Both the position numbers and the translations under genes were made by a program. Under the pieces are notes generated by a model. It did no database searches and was not told where the DNA came from. It saw only the letters and a program-made list of their open reading frames with translations. Shown piece after piece: positions 1 through 6,701 of a stretch of 6,701 nt of DNA; the stretch's first letter is position 1; every line of letters starts with the position of its first letter. The stretch comes from Victivallaceae bacterium. GTDB taxonomy: Bacteria > Verrucomicrobiota > Lentisphaeria > Victivallales > Victivallaceae. Location of the stretch: assembly GCA_028717165.1 (NCBI GenBank), contig JAQUOK010000175.1, positions 1 to 6,701 on the forward strand, written 5' to 3'.

Positions 1-3000
1 AAAAGTTGTCGAGCAGGAAAGAATATTGATGCGCCCATCGGCAAAAGCTCTCTGATAAGCTGCACCACGTTTGTTGGTAACCTGCGCAGTATGTTCTTCA
101 ATCCTGGTCGGCACAATCTCTCTTTCAGTAATATAACACTCATAATCTTCACTATGATCGACTTCCTCTTGGTTTCTTTGCTCCCCCTTGGTAATAACTA
201 TATCATCGCAGTTATAACAATATTGGGCATTGCCTATATCGGTTAGTACCCGACTTCCATTTTGTTCTTGAGTAAAAACCGGCCATAACTGTGCGAGAAC
301 GCCTTGCGCCTCATTGGGCGTCAGGTTCAGTTGTGGTAACATTTCCCGAACAATTCGGTTCCCTAAATTTTTTTTCGAGACAAAAGGCATAAGATCAGGA
401 TTAGGGCCACTATTTTGTCGTATCACAGCTTTGTGAATAAATTGACTATTCAATTCAGAAACTGGAAAATTATCTGAAAGGTTTAATTTTACCCGCTCAA
501 AAAGCGATAATAAAATCTGCTCGCACAGATTTTTCAACTGTTCGGCATTAAGTCGGTTATTCAACTGTTTAAGTAGAACGTTGCGAGTACCATCATTGGT
601 TAAAAAGTAATTAATAGCTTTGGACTCAAGCCGCAATATGCCGCGCCGGAAAAGTGAAAAACGTCCACGCTTGCGAAGCAGTTTAAGGATAAGCGTCTTT
701 GCAGCATTCGTTTCAGTCATATCCAGTCCCGTATCATCGCTGATTTCCAACAGGCGCGTACAATTATTTCCCTTGAGAACATAACTGAAGACGATACTTT
801 TTACTGCAAGGCTATTCTGGGAGATATATTTTTCAAGCTTTTTCGCTACTATTTCAGCATATTCCAAATCGTTTAATATCAACGGTCCGACTTGCTGAGT
901 GAATTCCGGCGATTGTTTAATTTCTTTGTGAATTGCGGCATTGTTCAAATTGTGATATTTCCCCAGCAATTGTCCACCCGTAACATCAGTGAAAAGTTCC
1001 TGATAACGATATGCCAAACTAGCTGCACCACGTCGCGAATCGGAGAAAGCCAACAATTTTCGTCCGGCGCCGGGATGTCGCCGCGCTGCCGGATCTATGC
1101 TGGATTCGGTTTGATGGAATAATTCATCCAGCAACGTTAATTTGAATTGTTCTCCGCCAGCGACAAAAGGAGTAATTATTCCATATCTGGTATTATGTTG
1201 CGACGGTTGGCTATCGTGGCAACATGGACAATTACCGATAAACTCCGGGTGCTCTTCTCGTGTACTATTTGCCGTTCCAACATACCAATATCCGGAAATC
1301 CAGTCATTATCATTTTCGTGGGGATGGCCGATCATCGCCTGCCCGGTTTTAATATTAAGCCACAAATCTGGGGTTCGTCGTTTCTGGACTTCATCCTCAT
1401 AAGGATTACCTGGTTTCCATGCAACCGCATGAATGTATTTGCATTCTTCAGTTCTGATCCTGCTTAGCAGCACAGGACCAGCGCCATTGTCTAAGATGCT
1501 GTTATCGGCATAGCCAAGTACAAAAGGCTGCCCACACTTACGGCAGGCCCCAAGGGTAAAAACGGCTTTTGTACCGCTATTGCTGTTGCTTTCTGGAATA
1601 GTCAATGCATCAGAAGCGTACAGTTGGAAGTGTTCCGCATCCGTAAAACTAATTCCCAGTTCAGGCATGCCGCGAATTAATTGATGATAACGTATATCAA
1701 TCAACGGCCGTCCAAATCTCGGATCCAGAGTCATGTTGCCCAGTGAAATTAAGGCATTCAACGCCGATAAGGAATTGCCGGCTTCACCAAAGAGTTGATT
1801 AGCAACAACGTTGAATTTGGCGTTTTCGCCATCATTTATCGCATTTTCCATAACTTGCCGCAAGGTATTTGACAATTGGACAAGATTGCCATCACGACCT
1901 AAAAACCAAGTCAACAAGGTTTCGACATTATCGCCTTGAGGAGATGTTCGGGTGATTTGTTGCAGAATATTTTTCCAATATTCGGCCAGCAGATTAGTAG
2001 CAGCATTTAAGTTTTTATCCAACTGCTGGTATTGTTTACATAGTTGCTGAATAGCAGTAATCACGGAAGACGATAGTTTTACGCCAACCCTCATCAGTTC
2101 AATCTGAGTTTCTGCCAGTTCTGCATCATTACTGATATCGGTTGCAGTTTCGAGTAAATACCGTGTTCCTTCACCATTTAAAACGGCTAGGTTGCCATTC
2201 AGAACCTTTTGCCATTGCTCAAGGATTTCCAACCGGTTACCCCAAGGTTTCTGATACCGTCTACCCTTTTTTTCATAGTAATCACCATGAATTTGACTCG
2301 GTTTGGGATCAGCGTAATCATGCAGGATGTTCCGCCATGAGTCATTGTTGTTTAATGGACCTTTTCCATCAATCACAAATCTGATAAGCATCTGGATATT
2401 CACCAACGACTCATTAGCAAATATATCGGTTTGTAATTGGGTATGATTTTCCAAAGGCAACAGCCCCGCCTCGACTGCGTTACAGAATGCATCAACAATG
2501 TACCAAGCATCTCCGATAGCGATTACATTTTCAATATTTGTGGATAAATCAACAGCATTTTTAAGCTTATGCATCCAGTCTTTCGCGCCCATAACGCATT
2601 GCGTCAAAGAGAATAATTTTCTTTCTCCTTCCTGTAAAATAGTAGTAAAACCGCCCAATAAATTCCATAACTTCTGTTGCTGGTTATCGGTACACACAGT
2701 ATCAAATATCTTGCAATAGGTAGCTCCAGACACTCGTTCAGGAGCCGAATACGCCGTGTCTAATGGAGAATATTCCAGCGATTGACCGAATTGAATGGAA
2801 AAACTGTCTGACTTTGCCGGGAATATTTTTGTTGCGAATTCATTGCGAATCCGTTGTTCTTTTTCATCTTCAGACAGTGATGGATCGTCAATTAGCGTAG
2901 CCGAGGTCGCCAGGAATCTTAATTGCTCGAGATTTCCAACCCTTTTTGTTACTCGCCGGATCAACCAGGCAATTTCCGTTCCCAATGCACCGTTATAACA

Positions 3001-3852
3001 ATGCGCTTCGTCGAGGATAATGAATTTCCAAGTGGATGAAAACAGGGCAGAAGTCTCCGGCTGCAATAGCAGACGTTCCAACATCGAATAGTTGGTAACC
3101 AGAATATGTGCCGGAGTCCGGTTCCATATACTGCGTTTAGTTACTTCGTTCGGCAATGCTGATTCATCGTCAAATCCGGCACCGGAATACGGAATATTAT
3201 TGGTCGCCTTGATAAATTGGCTTTCGTAATGGTCGCTATTTTGGACTAGCTCATCCGGTAAAATATCTTCATCCGATATTAATTTAACTTCACCTGTATA
3301 TTTGCCAAATGTAATAAACGGCGCATGTCGCAAAATGCTGCGTAAGCGCCTTATCTGGTCATTGACTAAGGCATTCATAGGATAAAGGATCATGGCCCTG
3401 ACGCCGGCATCATTCCAGGGTATCGGTTTTCCGGCATCTATCCACTGCCCGACAATATAATCAACCAGCGGAATCAAAAAGCATTCGGTCTTGCCGGAAC
3501 CGGTACCGGAACATACAATGAGATTTTTTCCATTGCGGCAAACCTCGCGAATCGCTTTGGTCTGATGTTGATAAAGATGAACTTCGCTAGCATGTTTATG
3601 TTTGAATGCCTTGGCAAAAATGTCAGCGGTTTCCTGATGAATGATGCTTTGATCAACAAGTTCCTGCAAAGATGTACCACTGGCGTAACCTGGCCTAATT
3701 TCCAGATAAGGCGACTGTGCCAGTGGGTATTCAGCAAACAAATTGTTAAGTGGCTCGGTGAATTCTGGCATAGAGCGTTCTACCGGAAATGTCCGGCGGA
3801 TATACGCTTGAAGATTTTTCTCGATTTTTCCTATCGTCTCAACTGGATTCAT
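1..3852 (-). CDS. druE: Very large DEAH-box superfamily 2 helicase, DruE-like (defence-type, DUF1998-helicase group); 3' end outside window
   Basis: ATP-dependent nucleic-acid helicase or translocase, presumably cytoplasmic. The frame is open from the ATG at 3852 to the left edge (1284 residues, no stop). Visible motifs: LYQHQ (about 94-98) as Q-like motif; Walker A SGTGSGKTE with K121; motif Ia LYPMNALVNDQ (156-166); TNYSMLE (253-259); DEAH 281-284 followed by NGALGTE; SAT 317-319. Then about 450 residues pass before a cysteine pair C770/C773 (CRKCG) and CPCC at 875-878. The second RecA domain opens with FSDSR 936-940; C1212/C1215 form another CxxC; EEHTAQV and SCSTTF (1279-1284) lead into motif V. 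This motif pattern is known from YprA/MrfA and defence DUF1998 helicases. The long insert and the orphan upstream gene favour DruE of Druantia (about 0.6). Alternatives are DpdJ or another DUF1998 helicase; DrmA is less likely because its usual N-terminus is absent. Full length is probably well above 1500 residues. Confidence 0.95.
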   Translation of the reverse strand, partial: MNPVETIGKIEKNLQAYIRRTFPVERSMPEFTEPLNNLFAEYPLAQSPYLEIRPGYASGTSLQELVDQSIIHQETADIFAKAFKHKHASEVHLYQHQTKAIREVCRNGKNLIVCSGTGSGKTECFLIPLVDYIVGQWIDAGKPIPWNDAGVRAMILYPMNALVNDQIRRLRSILRHAPFITFGKYTGEVKLISDEDILPDELVQNSDHYESQFIKATNNIPYSGAGFDDESALPNEVTKRSIWNRTPAHILVTNYSMLERLLLQPETSALFSSTWKFIILDEAHCYNGALGTEIAWLIRRVTKRVGNLEQLRFLATSATLIDDPSLSEDEKEQRIRNEFATKIFPAKSDSFSIQFGQSLEYSPLDTAYSAPERVSGATYCKIFDTVCTDNQQQKLWNLLGGFTTILQEGERKLFSLTQCVMGAKDWMHKLKNAVDLSTNIENVIAIGDAWYIVDAFCNAVEAGLLPLENHTQLQTDIFANESLVNIQMLIRFVIDGKGPLNNNDSWRNILHDYADPKPSQIHGDYYEKKGRRYQKPWGNRLEILEQWQKVLNGNLAVLNGEGTRYLLETATDISNDAELAETQIELMRVGVKLSSSVITAIQQLCKQYQQLDKNLNAATNLLAEYWKNILQQITRTSPQGDNVETLLTWFLGRDGNLVQLSNTLRQVMENAINDGENAKFNVVANQLFGEAGNSLSALNALISLGNMTLDPRFGRPLIDIRYHQLIRGMPELGISFTDAEHFQLYASDALTIPESNSNSGTKAVFTLGACRKCGQPFVLGYADNSILDNGAGPVLLSRIRTEECKYIHAVAWKPGNPYEDEVQKRRTPDLWLNIKTGQAMIGHPHENDNDWISGYWYVGTANSTREEHPEFIGNCPCCHDSQPSQHNTRYGIITPFVAGGEQFKLTLLDELFHQTESSIDPAARRHPGAGRKLLAFSDSRRGAASLAYRYQELFTDVTGGQLLGKYHNLNNAAIHKEIKQSPEFTQQVGPLILNDLEYAEIVAKKLEKYISQNSLAVKSIVFSYVLKGNNCTRLLEISDDTGLDMTETNAAKTLILKLLRKRGRFSLFRRGILRLESKAINYFLTNDGTRNVLLKQLNNRLNAEQLKNLCEQILLSLFERVKLNLSDNFPVSELNSQFIHKAVIRQNSGPNPDLMPFVSKKNLGNRIVREMLPQLNLTPNEAQGVLAQLWPVFTQEQNGSRVLTDIGNAQYCYNCDDIVITKGEQRNQEEVDHSEDYECYITEREIVPTRIEEHTAQVTNKRGAAYQRAFADGRINILSCSTTF

Positions 3853-3862
3853 GGTATTATTG

Positions 3863-3870
3863 TCCTTCTT
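3863..3870 (-). promoter_or_regulatory. Ribosome binding site of the helicase gene
   Basis: On the minus strand this reads AAGAAGGA, a good Shine-Dalgarno sequence, and it lies 10 bases before the ATG at 3852-3850. It fixes that ATG as the start. It sits in the 39-base gap (3853-3891) after the TAA of the upstream gene. The gap has no hairpin-plus-T-run terminator and no convincing promoter, so the helicase is probably translated from the same transcript as the upstream gene. Confidence 0.75.
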
Positions 3871-3891
3871 ATTTATAAAAGTTCTTTCTAT

Positions 3892-6701
3892 TTATTTGTG
3901 AAACCAAGCCAAGAGCCATTCTATATGAACCATATCTTTCATAAATACCAGCCTGGCTTCCTGATCGTACCATATTTCCAATACCAGGTGGCAAACACGA
4001 TCATAGTTCTGTGGTATTTTCATAGGCCACTCTTCCGGATATTTTGTCTTATTCCAGCCCAACCAGGCATGCATTCGGCATAAGAAGGCCAGCCGAAAAA
4101 TCATTGCCTGGGAAATGCCACCATTATCTTGAAGTCCCAATGCTGCTAACTTAAACATATGTCCTAACATGCGATCATCATCATTGCCAAGTATTTCTCT
4201 CGCCGGGATAAATGAATCTTTAAATATATCTTCAATTTGAACTGCATTTTCATTGTCTACATCATCACTAAAAATGAAATTGTCATTATGGAAAATGCGG
4301 CAAATAAATCTAAAAAAATTTTCATCCTGATCTTTACAAAGCCGTATCTGATATGGCAGAAATTCTCCATAGGGATCTCGCATGGTATTTGATCGATGAT
4401 AAGAAAAAGTGATGTCACGTTTATCTTTATGTCCCAAATAAAACTTATCCGGGGCAATAGCATTGCCATTATTGTTCCATAGGCAAAGTCCGTCTCGATA
4501 AAGCGGTGCTTCACTATCCGGAAGACAGATTTCCCACATGTTTTGCAACGGGTTCAGAATACTATGATTGAAAATCCCATTGTTGGTTTGTCCACGGGGT
4601 AGTTTTCCTGCCTCAATTTTCTCTTGGGCAGTAATCAGTGGGCAAATGGCGTTTAAAACTTTATCTCGGTGGGAAGTCCATCTGGAATATTGAGATTTAA
4701 CCTGGTTATAAGCCCAATGGAGCCAATTGGGTTCCGCACACCAATTAAAACCGGTCTGCAACATCAAAGTCAGAGTTTTTTCCAGTGGAAACTCCGTTTT
4801 AGAACCTGCCGGTTGCCGACTTTTATCCGAACATTCAATTTGACAATACTTTACATAGCATTGATCCCAGAATTCACTACTGTTGCCAAAATCGAGACTA
4901 TCACGTGCTTCAACTGCTTCGGTAAAAATACCATGCTGCAAAATTTTTTTACCCTGCGAGTCTAGGATATTAAGTCTTCCACGAGCATTAGTTTGCTGTT
5001 TTTCATTTTCCAGCCCCAATCGTTTGACCATAGTTGTTCCCGGACAATGCCATGGGATAACTGAGACTAAGTCATGCCTTTCCAATAAAAGGCCAATCAG
5101 AGAAGCAGGAAATTCCTGTTGTGCCTCAATTAATGCAAGCCATATTCCCTCATCATTGCTTCGCTTATGTTCTGATATAACGTTAACGGCATTCTCGCGG
5201 GAAAATCCTCTACAACTAATAACCTCAATTGTATCATCCTTGATTCCCGATTCATAAAAACATACTACCCGGTACTGTTCTGGATTACAGTTTGAAGGGC
5301 AAAACACTTGTGGAATATCACTTGCCAAACGCAGCACGGGGTGCCTGGGAATTCGGATGATATATGCTACAACCAAACTGTCATTAATTGTAAGTTCGTC
5401 TATTTCTTCTCCCGGATTTTCAAATTTAAAACTTTCTGGTAAAATTTCATTAACGTCTATTACATTAATCCCCGGATTTAAATCATGACATTTTTGCTGG
5501 TAAAAGGATAAACTTCCTGTAATATTAGTTGGAATCCAAATCTTCAAACGATAACACGACAAATGACTGTGATCGTCAAAATCTTTTGGCTTATTAAACG
5601 CTTCCGGTTCACCCAAAATTTGCTGCCACCACCAGTAGATTTCGTTAAACGGCAATACCAACTTAAATTGTTGGTCGTCAGGGCTTAATAACGTTTTAAG
5701 CATCCGACCGTTTTCGAGTAAATCCTCGGCAGGCAGCTCGTCTTCCCCCCATTTCCAGCCTATTGTCGTCAATATTTCTGGCGGTGGCAAAAACAATATC
5801 TTCAACCTTGCATCGCCGTGCCGAACGGAAACAGTTTGCCCATATTGACTACGGATTTTAACTTTATTGGCATCTTGCGAAATAATATCTCCATCAACGA
5901 GACTCCATTCTATTTCAGTCTTAATTTGATTGTGAGATGTAATTTCAGCGGTGTCACCCAAAACAATTTTATCCGCCCTGTTATCTGGACACGCTTCGGC
6001 GGGTGTAGAAATATTTAAATAAGGTTTAGAGCCGATATTACAGAGCACCGAATTATCCCATTTGAACGGCAATTTTTCGGTTAATTCGTCATTGATTTCT
6101 ACCTGATAAAGATGTCTTTTATCAACACCACAATCACAATTGCCGATTTCTCGGGACGGAATCGGATTTCCATTTAAAGTTGCGTTTCCGTTATTTGTGG
6201 ATACCACGATCAGCCTTCTGGCATAAATATCCTTATTATCAATCATTGGCAGCCAGTTGTTTTTTGCATTGAGCGGATAGCGGAATATGACAGGCTTATT
6301 GGGCTGAAATAACGTAATTATCGGTTCGATGATCAAAAGTTTTTTATTATTTGCCAGAAGCAAAATTTTCTCCGTCGGATTTAATCCTTTAGCCAGCAAA
6401 TCCGATAGGCAAAAATATCGTTTGCTACTATCTGGAACATTACAATCACAAGAAAAACCACTCGTTTTCTGTCGTAACGTCAAGCTGCAACTGACTTTGT
6501 CCGGTATATAGATATTACTGATAACCAGATCAACGCGACAAACGTTGCCGTTGCGATATAGCATCCAGGATGCATTGGCGCTTGGCACGTCTCGGAAATG
6601 TTTCATCACTTGCGCAATTCTGGCCTGCCATGGTTCATCGGTCTCGATAGGTGCTTCTTTACGGAGCACCTGTAAAGATTTGATAAAGTCAGGGTCGCAT
6701 T
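3892..6701 (-). CDS. Large uncharacterised protein upstream of the helicase, candidate Druantia type III partner (DruH-like); 5' end outside window
   Basis: I do not recognise a domain with a known activity. The frame ends at TAA 3894-3892 and stays open to the right edge. The first possible start inside the window is a GTG at 6669, but nothing like a Shine-Dalgarno precedes it, and the frame continues upstream as CDPDFIKSLQ with no stop, so the true start is probably outside. Counted from that GTG there are 925 residues. The N-terminal third is cysteine-rich and looks beta-rich: CDC at 74-76 and 178-180, plus C44, C61 and C87. CPSNC lies at 457-461. Tryptophan clusters include YWWWQQ (345-350) and NWCAEPNWLHW (642-652). 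The C-terminal 90 residues look helical. No Walker motif, nuclease or methylase signature, signal peptide or membrane segment is evident. Its place 39 bases before a DruE-type helicase, and its size, match druH of type III Druantia; that name is an inference (about 0.45). Confidence 0.9.
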   Translation of the reverse strand, partial: CDPDFIKSLQVLRKEAPIETDEPWQARIAQVMKHFRDVPSANASWMLYRNGNVCRVDLVISNIYIPDKVSCSLTLRQKTSGFSCDCNVPDSSKRYFCLSDLLAKGLNPTEKILLLANNKKLLIIEPIITLFQPNKPVIFRYPLNAKNNWLPMIDNKDIYARRLIVVSTNNGNATLNGNPIPSREIGNCDCGVDKRHLYQVEINDELTEKLPFKWDNSVLCNIGSKPYLNISTPAEACPDNRADKIVLGDTAEITSHNQIKTEIEWSLVDGDIISQDANKVKIRSQYGQTVSVRHGDARLKILFLPPPEILTTIGWKWGEDELPAEDLLENGRMLKTLLSPDDQQFKLVLPFNEIYWWWQQILGEPEAFNKPKDFDDHSHLSCYRLKIWIPTNITGSLSFYQQKCHDLNPGINVIDVNEILPESFKFENPGEEIDELTINDSLVVAYIIRIPRHPVLRLASDIPQVFCPSNCNPEQYRVVCFYESGIKDDTIEVISCRGFSRENAVNVISEHKRSNDEGIWLALIEAQQEFPASLIGLLLERHDLVSVIPWHCPGTTMVKRLGLENEKQQTNARGRLNILDSQGKKILQHGIFTEAVEARDSLDFGNSSEFWDQCYVKYCQIECSDKSRQPAGSKTEFPLEKTLTLMLQTGFNWCAEPNWLHWAYNQVKSQYSRWTSHRDKVLNAICPLITAQEKIEAGKLPRGQTNNGIFNHSILNPLQNMWEICLPDSEAPLYRDGLCLWNNNGNAIAPDKFYLGHKDKRDITFSYHRSNTMRDPYGEFLPYQIRLCKDQDENFFRFICRIFHNDNFIFSDDVDNENAVQIEDIFKDSFIPAREILGNDDDRMLGHMFKLAALGLQDNGGISQAMIFRLAFLCRMHAWLGWNKTKYPEEWPMKIPQNYDRVCHLVLEIWYDQEARLVFMKDMVHIEWLLAWFHK

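Noticed and set aside
1142..1467. Two overlapping plus-strand frames of 86 and 106 codons
   Set aside because: They are antisense to the helicase segment around the CPCC cluster, overlap each other in different frames, and show no protein-like pattern or ribosome site.
3474..3737. Minus-strand open frame of 87 codons
   Set aside because: It is in another frame inside the helicase gene, over the Walker A region, where the main frame carries the conserved motif.
1..3852. DISARM DrmA as identity of the helicase
   Set aside because: DrmA proteins as I recall them begin with a characteristic LVGP-type N-terminal region and are followed by drmB; the N-terminus here (NPVETIGKI, then PYLEIRPGY) is of the other defence-helicase type. 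Not excluded without a profile search.
3871..3900. Possible promoter before the helicase: TATAAAT (minus strand 3877-3871) with TTCACA upstream
   Set aside because: The spacer is about 19 bases, the upstream hexamer matches poorly, and transcription would start inside the ribosome site. AT-rich gap sequence explains it better.
3565..4083. Plus-strand open frame of 172 codons across the gap between the two genes
   Set aside because: It lies opposite the start of the helicase and the end of the orphan gene, both of which read as real protein on the minus strand. Its product has no recognisable motif and the frame is explained by antisense coding.
4883..5257. Plus-strand open frame of 124 codons
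   Set aside because: It is fully antisense to the orphan gene and overlaps another shadow frame; the serine-, cysteine- and leucine-rich product looks like a shadow translation.
1..6701. CRISPR array, tRNA or rRNA genes, insertion sequence ends, long repeats
   Set aside because: The two reading frames cover all but 39 bases, and no repeat-spacer pattern, RNA-gene-like stretch or inverted-repeat pair stood out on reading.

Overview
The window holds two large genes on the minus strand, both cut by the window edges, with 39 bases between them. Every other reading frame of any length is a shadow of these two. The DNA is moderately AT-rich (a rough reading gives a little over 40% G+C). Coding is dense, and the downstream gene has a Shine-Dalgarno-type ribosome site. 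This suggests a bacterium, perhaps a proteobacterium, and a stretch of accessory (defence-type) DNA. No housekeeping gene is present to place the organism more closely.

Layout in the direction of transcription (right to left). From the right edge to 3892 lies the 3' part of a large protein of at least 935 residues. I cannot assign it to a domain family from sequence alone. From 3852 to the left edge lies the first 1284 residues of a very large superfamily 2 DEAH-box helicase. It has a clear Walker A, a DEAH box, an SAT motif, two zinc-type cysteine clusters and the start of the second RecA domain. The window ends inside the sixth-motif region (SCSTTF), where relatives continue EMGVD.

The helicase belongs to the group related to YprA/MrfA and to the DUF1998 helicases of phage-defence systems. 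Its N-terminus does not look like DISARM DrmA. The best fit is DruE of Druantia. A large orphan protein directly upstream of such a helicase is the gene order of type III Druantia (druH-druE), so the working reading is a two-gene anti-phage operon. In that reading the helicase would act on nucleic acid and the upstream protein would be its obligate partner. The helicase family assignment is strong. The DruE and DruH names are inference, since the helicase C-terminus and the start of the upstream gene lie outside the window.
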